This document shows positions 1-8,247 of a DNA stretch of 17,547 nucleotides, piece after piece. The DNA is taken from assembly GCA_035544675.1 (NCBI GenBank), contig DATKCA010000075.1, positions 1 through 17,547 of the forward strand, given 5' to 3'. Made by a program: the position numbers and the translations under genes. The number at the start of each line of letters is the position of its first letter. The first letter of the stretch is position 1. Below the pieces are notes generated by a model. That model ran no database searches. It saw only the letters and a program-made list of their open reading frames with translations, and was not told the origin of the DNA. This stretch comes from DATKCA01 sp035544675 (GTDB lineage: Bacteria; Acidobacteriota; Thermoanaerobaculia; Gp7-AA8).

Positions 1-22
1 GCGCCGACCGCACCGAAAGTCC

Positions 23-58
23 TTGACAACGAAAACTCTTTCTACAAGTCGTAGAGTT
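23..58. promoter_or_regulatory. Possible BlaI/CopY-like operator with TTGACA box
   Basis: A TTGACA hexamer at 23-28 is followed by the near-palindrome CTACAAGTCGTAG at 42-54, whose 6-bp arms match at five positions around a central G. Operators of the BlaI/MecI/CopY winged-helix repressors have the form CTACA-n-TGTAG, so this resembles one. No good -10 box sits 16-18 nt after TTGACA, and the first gene starts only at 297, so the target gene is unclear. It may belong to a gene beyond the left edge. Confidence 0.3.
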
Positions 59-79
59 GAGATCGCCGAGAGATGTTTG

Positions 80-197
80 AATGGAGCGGCGGTGTCCTCA
101 CCGCCGCTCCGAGTAGTCCTTAGTCCTTAGTCCTTAGTCCTACCGACTAAGGACTAAGGACTACCCCGGGCGCGGGTGAGGACACCCGCGCTCCATT
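80..197. repeat. Composite palindromic (REP/BIME-like) element with TAGTCCT heptamers
   Basis: The element is bounded by AATGGAGCG (80-88) and its exact complement CGCTCCATT (189-197). Inside lie three hairpins. The first has perfect 11-bp GC-rich arms at 83-93 and 100-110. The second is central, with four TAGTCCT units (114-141) facing GACTA/AGGACTA units (145-163); 121-139 and 145-163 are perfect 19-bp arms. The third has arms at 168-177 and 184-193 with one wobble pair. The loop GTCCTC of the first hairpin is the reverse complement of the loop GAGGAC of the third, so the whole unit is one long imperfect palindrome. It could be a dispersed intergenic repeat that also ends upstream transcripts. 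No transposase is present. Confidence 0.85.
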
Positions 198-296
198 CCG
201 TGATGAACAGCCGCATGAAAATCGGCGCCCCAACAGTGCGGCGGCGCCCAGCGATGGGGAATCGACGAGCGACCGGCTGCTGTTTGCGAGGGTCCC

Positions 297-1184
297 ATGA
301 AGAAGAGCTCGATCGTCGCTTGCACCCTTCTCGCCCTCGTCTTCGCCGCTGCCGCCCCCGCGCAGCAGGCCGCGGACGACGACAAAGTCGTCGTCGCCAC
401 CGTCAACGGCGAAATCATCACCAGGGCCAAGCTGGACATGCTGTACGCCAACATGAACAGCCAGATGCGCGCGAACTACGATCGTGCCGGCGGGAGGCTC
501 GCCTTCCTCGACAACTACATCGCCAAGCGGCTGATGCTGCAGGAAGCGATGAAGTCCGGCTTCGAGGAGCGGCCGGAAGTGAAGGCTGCTCTCGATGCCG
601 CCAGAGAGTCCGCTCTGTTCGACCGCTACGTCCGCGACGTGGTCGGCGGCGAGATCGTGACGGAAGCGGACGTCCGCAAGTACTACCAGGACAATCAGCC
701 CGAATTCGCCACGCCCGGGACGGTGAAGGTCAACCACATCGTGGTCAGCTGGAGGAGCCGCCCGAAGGAAGAGGCCAGGGCGATCATCGACCGCGTCGCC
801 GCGGAGCTGAAGCGGAACGACCCCCTCCTGCGCCCTCATTTCAATGATGCGGCCCGGAAGTATTCGGAGGACGGCGTGGCTGCCGCCGGTGGGGACCTGG
901 GCTGGATGCCGCGCGGCTCGCTCGACCCGAAGTTCGAAGAGGCCGCCTACTCGATCAAGCCCGGCACGATGAGCGACGTCGTGGAGAGTCAGTTCGGCTA
1001 TCACCTGCTGTTCGTCGAAGCCCGGCGCGACGCGGGCTTCAAGCCGCTCGACGTCGTGCGGCCCGACATCCGCGAGCGGCTGGTGGCGCAGCGCCAGACC
1101 GACATCATGAGCTCGGTGAGGCGGCTCACCAACGAGCTGCGTCAGAGCAGCGCGGTGTCGATCTACCGCGAGAACGTCGAGTAA
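297..1184 (+). CDS. Periplasmic parvulin-type peptidyl-prolyl isomerase (SurA/PrsA-like)
   Basis: A 295-residue foldase expected to help secreted or outer-membrane proteins fold by cis-trans isomerisation of prolyl bonds. Residues 1-23 form a signal peptide (MKKSS, a hydrophobic core, then APAQQ). Residues 30-125 resemble the SurA-type N-terminal chaperone region (VVATVNGEIITRAKLD, then YIAKRLMLQEA). The parvulin domain spans about 140-255, with VNHIVV, a KYSED segment, GGDLGWMPRGSLDPKFEEA and FGYHLLFVEARR. The last 40 residues are a helical tail. The ATG at 297 follows GAGGG with a 4-nt gap and gives a proper signal peptide. It is convergent with the next gene and overlaps its 3' end by 22 bp. 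It lacks the second parvulin domain of E. coli SurA, so a PrsA/PpiC-type name is equally fair. Confidence 0.9.
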   Translation: MKKSSIVACTLLALVFAAAAPAQQAADDDKVVVATVNGEIITRAKLDMLYANMNSQMRANYDRAGGRLAFLDNYIAKRLMLQEAMKSGFEERPEVKAALDAARESALFDRYVRDVVGGEIVTEADVRKYYQDNQPEFATPGTVKVNHIVVSWRSRPKEEARAIIDRVAAELKRNDPLLRPHFNDAARKYSEDGVAAAGGDLGWMPRGSLDPKFEEAAYSIKPGTMSDVVESQFGYHLLFVEARRDAGFKPLDVVRPDIRERLVAQRQTDIMSSVRRLTNELRQSSAVSIYRENVE

Positions 1185-2107
1185 TCCCCGCTGCGCGTTC
1201 GCGGCACGATGCGACCGAAGTAGCGCCGCAGGTACAAGAGGAATGCGAAGTAGGCGACCCATGTCGCGATCAGCACGGCGATGAAGACGGGATCGCGATA
1301 GATCTCCGCGACCGGCACCGTCCCGGCCGTGGACTCATCCAACCTCGTGAGCGTGAGCACGCCGATCACGCAGCCGATCACCTGCAGCAGAACCAGCGTC
1401 CACCACGCCGATTCCTTGAGCCGGTACAGCTGCACGGCGAGGAACGCCGAGAGAAACGAGAGCGACAACAGCGTCAGCACCGCCGGCGCGCCGGTGAGCA
1501 CCGTGCCCGCGAGCGGCAGAACCGGTTTGGCCAGACTCGCCAGCAGCGCCACGGAAGCGAAAGCCAGGACGATGACCACCGCGAGGACCGGCAGCGGCAC
1601 TCGATCCGTCCAGCGCGGCTTCGGGTCGCGCCGCTCGCACGTGGCCAGCACGTGCGGGCTGCGATAGAACAGGAACAGGCCCAGCGGCAGCAGCACGCCG
1701 GCCACCAGCATCCCACCGATCGCGCATCCCGACATCATGGCCGGGCTGCCCGCGGCCGGCAGCGCTTCGCGCATCTTCGGCAGCAGGATCGCCACCATCA
1801 CCGTGGCCACCGCGCCCCCCGCCATCCAGAGCGCGCTCACCACCACGGATAACGCGCGCGCCCAGCGCCGCCCCCGGATCGAGCCGACGCCGGCGGAGAG
1901 GAAGTACACCGCAGCGAGCGCGTAAACCACCATCGCCCCGGCCAGATCGGCTCCGCTCGGCGCGGTCGCGGGCGCGTTCGTCGCGAACTCGGTGGCCGCC
2001 GCGACCAGAAGCGTGAATCCGATGCAGACGAAGCCGAGGAGGACCTGCAGCAGGCCGAAGACGACCAGACCCGCCGAGCGGTCCTTTGGGGCGACGACAG
2101 CGTCCAT
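1163..2107 (-). CDS. Multi-pass membrane protein of unknown function
   Basis: A 314-residue protein I do not recognise. It has about eight hydrophobic segments, the first near residues 11-35 (GLVVFGLLQVLLGFVCIGF), then about 52-72, 80-102, 117-140, 163-183, 187-213, 220-243 and 262-284. They are joined by short charged loops (RGRRWAR, YRSPHVLATCERRDPKPRW). The C-terminus is basic (LRRYFGR...RTRSGD). No catalytic motif is visible. I chose the ATG at 2107, because GGAGGAG lies 7 nt upstream on the minus strand; a TTG two codons earlier is less likely. The stop codon lies inside the 3' end of the convergent foldase gene. A role in transport or envelope sensing would be a guess. Confidence 0.75.
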   Translation of the reverse strand: MDAVVAPKDRSAGLVVFGLLQVLLGFVCIGFTLLVAAATEFATNAPATAPSGADLAGAMVVYALAAVYFLSAGVGSIRGRRWARALSVVVSALWMAGGAVATVMVAILLPKMREALPAAGSPAMMSGCAIGGMLVAGVLLPLGLFLFYRSPHVLATCERRDPKPRWTDRVPLPVLAVVIVLAFASVALLASLAKPVLPLAGTVLTGAPAVLTLLSLSFLSAFLAVQLYRLKESAWWTLVLLQVIGCVIGVLTLTRLDESTAGTVPVAEIYRDPVFIAVLIATWVAYFAFLLYLRRYFGRIVPRTRSGDYSTFSR

Positions 2108-2186
2108 GGGCAAACTCCTCCGCGCCGCAGTCTCTCCAAGTTTGATGCCCGTTGAGTTCGTCAGAGCCCTTCTGCCCCGCGGAACA

Positions 2187-2192
2187 TATAAT
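2187..2192 (+). promoter_or_regulatory. -10 box TATAAT for the gene at 2215
   Basis: A perfect TATAAT lies 22 nt before the ATG at 2215, placing transcription start near 2199-2200. It falls inside the longer open frame that begins with TTG at 2152, so it argues for the downstream ATG. No convincing -35 hexamer is seen 16-18 nt upstream. Two ATCCCCGG direct repeats (2191-2198 and 2201-2208) sit in the leader, and there is no clear Shine-Dalgarno sequence. Confidence 0.55.
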
Positions 2193-2214
2193 CCCCGGCC
2201 ATCCCCGGGTCAGC

Positions 2215-2823
2215 ATGCGGAAGAACGCCGTTCTCACGATCGGAATGGTGCTCATGGCTGCCGGAATCGCTACCGGCGCCAGCGACTCGCGTCCGGTCTT
2301 CGTTCCCTGGAAGGTGCTCGCGCCCGGTGTCGAGCCGGAGGGAACGGCTCTCCTCACTCTGTATTGGGTGCCGGCCTCAGCGGACCAGATGCGCCGCTCC
2401 AGCCTGATCATGTCCTCGACCCTCGCCGAATACGCGGGACGCTGCGTGGCCATGCACGTGATCCGCGCGGACGACGCCGAGCGCCTGGCCAGGCTGGGGC
2501 CGGACGTGGATCTTCCCGTGGCCATGCTCGCCGAGGGGACGAAGGAGATCGCGCGCGTGCATCATCACAAAGGGGCGCTGCCCAGCGAGGCGGTGGAGAA
2601 GATGCTCCGGGAGGAGATCGCCAGGCGGCACGAAGAAGCCCAGCGCCGGCTTGACGCAGCCAGGAAGCACGCCGCATCCGGCGACCGGCGCGCGGCGGCG
2701 GCCGCGTACGGGGACGTGGTACGGCTCAAATGCGCGTTCCCGCGGCTGGCGCGCTCGGCTCAGCGCGCCATCGACAGGATCGAGCGATCAGGCCGCGTCG
2801 GGAACGCCAGCCAGCATCCGTAG
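2215..2823 (+). CDS. Secreted protein, possible degenerate thioredoxin-like domain
   Basis: A 202-residue protein with an N-terminal signal peptide (MRKNAVLTIGMVLMAAGIATGA). The segment after residue 40 reads TALLTLYWVPASADQMRRSS. It aligns by eye with the thioredoxin strand and active-site helix (FWAxWCGPCKM), but S-A-D-Q replaces C-x-x-C. A later DLPVAML could be the cis-proline strand. The last 70 residues are helical and rich in Ala, Arg and Glu, with a TPR-like pair (AQRRLDAARKHAASGDRRAAAAAYGDVVR). If the fold call is right, the protein has no redox chemistry. The ATG at 2215 is preferred because the -10 box TATAAT lies just upstream and the signal peptide starts there. Its 3' end overlaps the convergent desaturase by 36 bp. 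I recognise no named family. Confidence 0.65.
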   Translation: MRKNAVLTIGMVLMAAGIATGASDSRPVFVPWKVLAPGVEPEGTALLTLYWVPASADQMRRSSLIMSSTLAEYAGRCVAMHVIRADDAERLARLGPDVDLPVAMLAEGTKEIARVHHHKGALPSEAVEKMLREEIARRHEEAQRRLDAARKHAASGDRRAAAAAYGDVVRLKCAFPRLARSAQRAIDRIERSGRVGNASQHP

Positions 2824-3957
2824 CGCGTTCTTCCACTGCCGGCGCGACTGCCGCACGTACTTGTGCGAGCGCCTTCGCGTGGCGCGCCACGACTTCGAGA
2901 CGCCTTCCGCGCGCTCCTCCATGTGCTGGCGCCACAGCGCGATGGCCGTCTCCAGGTGCGCGACCGCCTTGTTGATGCGACGGCGGATGTCCTCCGCGCG
3001 CTGCGGAGGCACCGAGGCGATCTTCGGCTCGACGAGCCGGATGGCAGCCCGGATTCTGGCGTGCTCGATCTGAGGAGGATCGACCGCGCGCAGCTCTGTG
3101 GCCAGGCCGACCCAGCGCAGGCCGCGGATGAACCACTTGGCCGGATCCCACTGGTACCAGCGGATGCCGTTTCGGTAATCGGCCGGGAAGCGGTGATGGA
3201 AGCTGTGATACCCCTCACCCAGGGTCAGCAGCGCCACCATCCAGTTGTCACGCGCCGACACCTCGGCGTTGTAGACAGGCTTGCCGAGCATGTGCGCGAG
3301 CGAGTTCACGAAGAACGTCGTGTGGTGGATGACGACCAAACGCAGGAAGCCGCCCCACAGCAGCCCGGCGATCGGGTCGCCGAACATCGCGCCGATCAGC
3401 GTCGGAATCCCGAAGCCCCCGCCGATCAGGATGACCTTGTGCCAGCGGTGCTGCCACATGACGATCCTGTTCTTCAAGAGATCGGGGGAGTTGGCGAACG
3501 TCTCGTCTCTCGCCTCGTTCCGGAAGAAGATCCAGAAGATGTGCGCCCACCAGAATCCGCGCTGGATGTTGTACGGATCCCAGTCGCGGTCGACGTACTT
3601 GTGGTGGACACGGTGGCTCGATGACCACCACAGAATCGAGTTCTGCGCGGCCATGGCCCCGAAGAACGCGAAGAACCCCTGCACGGGAGGCGACGCCTCG
3701 TAGCTCTTGTGCGAGAAGAAGCGGTGATAGCCCGCGCAGATGGACATGCCGACCAGCAGATACATGACCAGGGTCAGCAGCGGCATCCAGAGGCTGAATC
3801 CGTTGTAGAGCGTCCAGGTGATCGTGCCGGCGACACCGATCACCGGGGTCAACGTGAGGAAGAGAATATTGACCCAGTCTTTTTTGGCAGCTTGATTGAT
3901 GACGCGACCTCCGAATGTTCTTTGCGGACCAGTAGTATGCACGTGGTAAGCCCGCAT
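2788..3957 (-). CDS. Acyl-CoA/acyl-lipid fatty-acid desaturase (delta-9 type)
   Basis: An integral-membrane di-iron desaturase that introduces a cis double bond into long acyl chains and so adjusts membrane fluidity. All three histidine boxes are present (numbering from the start at 3957): HRFFSH at 78-83, HRVHH at 115-119 and HSFHH at 251-255, with an HHTTFFVNSLAH segment between. Hydrophobic hairpins occur near residues 30-50, 55-78 and 175-210. About 100 residues follow the last box, ending in a very basic tail (WRATRRRSHKYVRQSRR). The start is uncertain. The ATG at 3957 overlaps the divergent start of the TPR gene and lacks a ribosome site. GGAGG (3908-3912) lies 7 nt before an in-frame ATC at 3900, just before KKDWVNILFL where the conserved part begins. 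An ATG at 4002 is less likely. Confidence 0.9.
   Translation of the reverse strand: MRAYHVHTTGPQRTFGGRVINQAAKKDWVNILFLTLTPVIGVAGTITWTLYNGFSLWMPLLTLVMYLLVGMSICAGYHRFFSHKSYEASPPVQGFFAFFGAMAAQNSILWWSSSHRVHHKYVDRDWDPYNIQRGFWWAHIFWIFFRNEARDETFANSPDLLKNRIVMWQHRWHKVILIGGGFGIPTLIGAMFGDPIAGLLWGGFLRLVVIHHTTFFVNSLAHMLGKPVYNAEVSARDNWMVALLTLGEGYHSFHHRFPADYRNGIRWYQWDPAKWFIRGLRWVGLATELRAVDPPQIEHARIRAAIRLVEPKIASVPPQRAEDIRRRINKAVAHLETAIALWRQHMEERAEGVSKSWRATRRRSHKYVRQSRRQWKNALRMLAGVPDAA
3933..3938 (+). promoter_or_regulatory. -10-like TAGTAT for the TPR gene
   Basis: TAGTAT ends 17 nt before the ATG at 3956, predicting a leader of about 10 nt with no Shine-Dalgarno sequence. The site lies inside the open frame of the divergent desaturase if that gene starts at 3957, which favours a shorter desaturase. 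Confidence 0.35.
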
Positions 3958-4613
3958 GAGAACCATGATTTCTGCCGCGCTATTCGCCGCCACGGTCGCC
4001 ACCGCTGATTCCCACTACGATCAGGCCCGCCGCCTCGTGGCCGAAGCGAGGGCGACCGTCAACGTCGTCCGCCTGATCGGCCTGGCCTGGAAGATCGAAG
4101 AAGAGCTGCGGGAAACGGTCCGCCTCGCCCCCGATCATCTCGATGCCCGCCTCGATCTGGTCCGCTTTTACATGGTCACGCCCCGGCTTCTCGGCGGCAG
4201 CTTCCCCAGGGCCCGCACCGAGGCTTCCGAGATCTCCCGCCGCGACCCTTCCCTCGGTCATTTCGCAAACGGCTACATCGCCTACCGGCAGAAGCAGTAC
4301 GCCGCCGCGCGCCGCGACCTGCGCGAGGCGGCAAAGGCGTCCAGGCCGAGCACGCGCATCCTCGCCCTCACCTGGCTCGGCTGGCTCTCGCAGGAGACGC
4401 AGCAGTACGACGAGGCGTTCTGGGCATTCGAGAAGATCCTGTCGATTGCGCCGACGGAGCTGGCGGCGTCGTACGAGATCGGCAGGACGGCGGCGTTCTG
4501 CCGCTGCCGCGTCGAGCGCGGCGACGAGGCGCTGGTGCGGTACCTGGCCTCGACGCCGGTGGGGGAGATGCCCTCGCGGGAACAGGCCGAGGAGCTGCGG
4601 CAGCAACTCAGGC

Positions 4614-4627
<14 letters not shown>
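3956..4627 (+). CDS. TPR-repeat protein with N-terminal signal sequence
   Basis: A 223-residue exported helical-repeat protein, probably a periplasmic or membrane-linked scaffold. The N-terminus (MRTMISAALFAATVATADS) looks like a short signal peptide; the fourth-codon ATG at 3965 is an alternative start. Tetratricopeptide-like helix pairs follow: KIEEELRETVRLAPDHLDARLDLVRFY (about 45-71), then ANGYIAYRQKQYAAARRDLREAAK (about 103-126), then LTWLGWLSQETQQYDEAFWAFEKILSIAPTELAASYEIGR (about 137-176). The C-terminal ACRCR-type Cys pair and SREQAEELRQQL helix close the domain. No catalytic motif is visible. It is divergent from the desaturase, with start codons sharing one CATG. Its last 14 bp overlap the convergent hutU 3' end. 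Confidence 0.75.
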
Positions 4628-6287
<1,660 letters not shown>

Positions 6288-6294
6288 ATCGTGA

Positions 6295-6300
6295 ATCTTA
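6295..6300 (-). promoter_or_regulatory. -10-like TAAGAT for hutU (leaderless)
   Basis: On the minus strand TAAGAT is followed by 7 nt (TCACGAT) and then the hutU ATG. A transcript starting 7-8 nt after the hexamer would begin at the start codon. No Shine-Dalgarno sequence is present in the gap. Confidence 0.5.
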
Positions 6301-6304
6301 GAAC

Positions 6305-6310
6305 TAGAAT
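6305..6310 (+). promoter_or_regulatory. -10-like TAGAAT for nth (leaderless)
   Basis: TAGAAT ends 9 nt before the GTG start at 6320, so the transcript should begin within a few nt of the start codon. It lies only 4 nt from the opposing hutU -10 box, and both promoters fit in a 32-bp intergenic gap. Confidence 0.5.
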
Positions 6311-6319
6311 GCGGGCCTG

Positions 6320-6964
6320 GTGAACAAGAAGCAGGAACGCGCCGGCGATATCGCCGTACGCCTGAGGCGCATGTACCCGAAAGCGAAGTGCTCTCTCGAC
6401 TTCACGACGCCGTTCGAGCTGCTCATCGCCACGATGCTGTCGGCCCAGAGCACCGATGCGCGGGTGAACATCGTTACGAAGAGCCTGTTCCGGAAGTATC
6501 CCGACGCGCCGGCATTCGCCGCCGCCTCGCAGCAGCAGATGGAGCGCGACGTCAAGCAGACCGGCTTCTTCCGCAACAAAGCGAAAGCGGTCATCGCGGC
6601 GTCGCGCGCGATCGTCGAGCGCCACGGCGCCGAGGTGCCCGCCACCATGGAGGAGCTGACCGCGCTTCCGGGAGTGGGCCGGAAGACGGCCAACGTCGTG
6701 TTGTCGAATGCCTTCCGCAAGCCGGTGGGCGTCGTCGTCGACACCCATGTCAGCCGCCTGTCCCTTCGCCTGGGACTCACTTCCCATGACGACCCGGTGA
6801 AGATCGAGGACGACCTGATGCGCCTCATTCCTCAGAAGGAGTGGACATCGTTCTCGCATCGGATGATCCTGCACGGCCGCGAGATCTGCGTGGCGCGGAA
6901 GCCGAAGTGCCGGGAGTGCTTTCTCAACGAGCTCTGTCCGAGTGCCGAGGAACCGTTGGAGTAG
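6320..6964 (+). CDS. nth: Endonuclease III (base-excision DNA glycosylase/AP lyase)
   Basis: Removes oxidised pyrimidines from DNA and cleaves the abasic site by beta-elimination. At 214 residues it has normal length. The helix-hairpin-helix is LPGVGRKTANVV (116-127), with catalytic Lys122, and the general Asp is D141 in VVDTHVSRL. The [4Fe-4S] loop has the classic spacing C190-x6-C197-x2-C200-x5-C206. LLIATMLSAQSTDARVN (35-51) is the usual N-terminal helix. The start is GTG at 6320, just after TAGAAT. The stop codon TAG (6962-6964) is the first three bases of a TAGTCCT heptamer array that runs up to the next gene, so nth and yidD are probably co-transcribed through the repeat. Confidence 0.97.
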   Translation: MNKKQERAGDIAVRLRRMYPKAKCSLDFTTPFELLIATMLSAQSTDARVNIVTKSLFRKYPDAPAFAAASQQQMERDVKQTGFFRNKAKAVIAASRAIVERHGAEVPATMEELTALPGVGRKTANVVLSNAFRKPVGVVVDTHVSRLSLRLGLTSHDDPVKIEDDLMRLIPQKEWTSFSHRMILHGREICVARKPKCRECFLNELCPSAEEPLE

Positions 6965-7021
6965 TCCTTAGTCCTTAGTCCTTAGGCGTTAGTCCTTAGG
7001 CGTTAGTCCTTAGGCGTTAGG
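6962..7021 (+). repeat. TAGTCCT/TAGGCGT heptamer array between nth and yidD
   Basis: Eight exact 7-bp units run from 6962 to 7017: TAGTCCT three times, then TAGGCGT and TAGTCCT alternating to the end, plus a partial TAGG at 7018-7021. The last three 14-bp pairs are TAGTCCT/TAGGCGT dimers shifted by one unit, suggesting recent duplication of a dimer. The first TAG is the nth stop codon. The terminal TAGG supplies part of the AGGAG ribosome site of yidD. Bases 6959-6985 (27 bp) are identical to 111-137. Confidence 0.95.
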
Positions 7022-7026
7022 AGAAC

Positions 7027-7326
7027 GTGAAGCGGGTCGCGATTGCCGTCCTGATCGTTTTGGCGGTCGTGGTTGTTCACGACGTGATGGTCGAGCCGCG
7101 CCGCGCTTTCGGCGCGCGCGCCGCCGTCAGCGCTATCGATGGGTATCGCCGGATCATCTCGCCACGCCTCAGCTCCGTTGTGACGTGCCGCTTCCAGCCG
7201 ACGTGTTCGGTGTACGCGAGGGCGACGATCCTGAAAAACGGATTGCTCATCGGCGGAGCAAAGACCGTGGTGCGCATCGCCAGATGTGGGCCCTGGACCA
7301 GGCCGGGCACAATTGACAATCCCTAA
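7027..7326 (+). CDS. yidD: Membrane protein insertion efficiency factor YidD
   Basis: A small protein of 99 residues. YidD proteins help the YidC insertase place proteins into the inner membrane. The family core is clear: IDGYRRIISPRLSSVVTCRFQPTCSVYA (about 38-65), followed by ILKNGLLIGGAKTVVRIARCGPW, which matches the usual YQRFISP...CRFxPTCSxYA...RHGxxxGxxLxxxRLLRCxPW pattern. An N-terminal hydrophobic segment (about 4-19) precedes it, longer than in the E. coli protein, and the C-terminus is short. The start is GTG at 7027; AGGAG (7019-7023), partly made by the heptamer array, lies only 3 nt upstream. yidD normally sits with rpmH, rnpA and yidC; none of these is nearby here. Inverted heptamer arrays bracket the gene. 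Confidence 0.9.
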   Translation: MKRVAIAVLIVLAVVVVHDVMVEPRRAFGARAAVSAIDGYRRIISPRLSSVVTCRFQPTCSVYARATILKNGLLIGGAKTVVRIARCGPWTRPGTIDNP

Positions 7327-7331
7327 AACAA

Positions 7332-7359
7332 AGGACTAAGGCCTAAGGCCTAAGGACTA
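7332..7359 (-). repeat. Heptamer array between yidD and mazG (inverted copy)
   Basis: Read on the minus strand this is TAGTCCT, TAGGCCT, TAGGCCT, TAGTCCT, four exact units. The orientation is opposite to the array at 6962-7021. The first TAG (7359-7357) is the stop codon of mazG. It fills nearly the whole gap between the convergent yidD and mazG genes. Confidence 0.95.
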
Positions 7360-8136
7360 GCCTTCCGCGGCCTTCGCCGCGTCCCAGAGCGCGTCCATCT
7401 CCTCGAGGGTGAGCTCGTCGAGGTTCTGGCCACGCTCGCGCACGGCGGACTCCATGGACGCGAAACGGCGCATGAACTTCCGGCTCGTCGACTGCAGCGC
7501 TTCCTCCGGGTTCACGTTCACCTTCCGCGCGATGTTGGCGATGGTGAAGAGAAGGTCGCCGATCTCGTCGTGAATCTCCTTTGGGGTCCCGGCGGCGACG
7601 GCCTCGCGCAGTTCGGCGATCTCCTCGTCCAGCTTGTGGAAGACGTCTTCGGTCCTGCGCCAGTCGAATCCGACGCGCGCAGCCTTCTCGGTCAGCCGGG
7701 AGGACTTGAGGAGCGCGGGCAGAGCATTCGGCACGCCGGACAGAACGCTCTTGTTCTCCGCCTTGCGCTCCTCGTTCTTCAGCTTCTCCCAGTTGACGAG
7801 GACCTGCCCGGCGTCATCGGCCTCGACGCCGGCGAAGACATGCGGATGCCGCCGCACGAGCTTGTCGTGGACCAGACCGACGGCGTCGAAGATGTCGAAC
7901 GATCCTTCCTGGCGGGTGATCTCGGCGATGAAGACAGCCTCCAGCAGCAGGTCACCGACCTCTTCCGCGAGTGCCGAGCGGTCGTCGCGGTCGATGGCGT
8001 CGACGACTTCGTAGGCCTCCTCGATGACGAACGGCTTGAGGTCCGGAAGAGTCTGCTCCCGGTCCCACGGGCAGCCGCCGGGCCCGCGAAGCGTCGTCAT
8101 GAGCTGCACGAGCTCCTCGAACGGGCGGCGAGACAT
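7357..8136 (-). CDS. mazG: Nucleoside triphosphate pyrophosphohydrolase MazG
   Basis: Hydrolyses (d)NTPs to NMP and pyrophosphate, a house-cleaning enzyme that in E. coli also lowers ppGpp. At 259 residues it is a full-length two-domain form. The first domain has LRGPGGCPWDREQT, then the metal-binding pattern E39-E40-x2-E43 ... E59-x2-D62 (IEEAYEVVDAI and AEEVGDLLLE). The second repeats it with LDEEIAELREAV and IHDEIGDLLF. The C-terminus (KFMRRFASME...LEEMDALWDAAK) is typical. I place the start at the ATG at 8136 (MSRRPFEEL), as homologues begin near there and TAGAAT ends 7 nt upstream; the open frame extends to 8220 but has no support. The TAG stop lies in the heptamer array. Confidence 0.96.
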   Translation of the reverse strand: MSRRPFEELVQLMTTLRGPGGCPWDREQTLPDLKPFVIEEAYEVVDAIDRDDRSALAEEVGDLLLEAVFIAEITRQEGSFDIFDAVGLVHDKLVRRHPHVFAGVEADDAGQVLVNWEKLKNEERKAENKSVLSGVPNALPALLKSSRLTEKAARVGFDWRRTEDVFHKLDEEIAELREAVAAGTPKEIHDEIGDLLFTIANIARKVNVNPEEALQSTSRKFMRRFASMESAVRERGQNLDELTLEEMDALWDAAKAAEG

Positions 8137-8143
8137 GACAGGC

Positions 8144-8149
8144 ATTCTA
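8144..8149 (-). promoter_or_regulatory. -10-like TAGAAT for mazG (leaderless)
   Basis: On the minus strand TAGAAT is followed by GCCTGTC (7 nt) and the ATG at 8136. A start 7-8 nt past the hexamer falls on the ATG. It is the same hexamer as for nth. Confidence 0.5.
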
Positions 8150-8234
8150 TCGCCGCATCTCGCGCGCTTGTGATCCCCGGCACCCTCGCCATGTGGAGTC
8201 TCGGATACTTTTTCCATCATTCGACGGAGGTCAT

Positions 8235-8247
8235 CTTCGAGTCGAAG
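8235..8247. promoter_or_regulatory. Small perfect palindrome upstream of the sensor kinase
   Basis: CTTCGA-G-TCGAAG is a perfect 13-bp palindrome about 75 nt before the -10-like TAGCAT (8313-8318). A related TTTCGAA lies at 8267-8273. It could be a repressor or activator site in the roughly 200-bp region between mazG and the kinase. No known regulator consensus is recognised. Confidence 0.25.

Noticed and set aside
147..1262. 371-codon minus-strand frame across the foldase gene
   Set aside because: It runs through the palindromic repeat and antisense to the foldase, and its composition is artefactual.
6962..7359. CRISPR array reading of the TAGTCCT repeats
   Set aside because: Units are 7 bp and directly adjacent with no spacers, and no cas gene is present.
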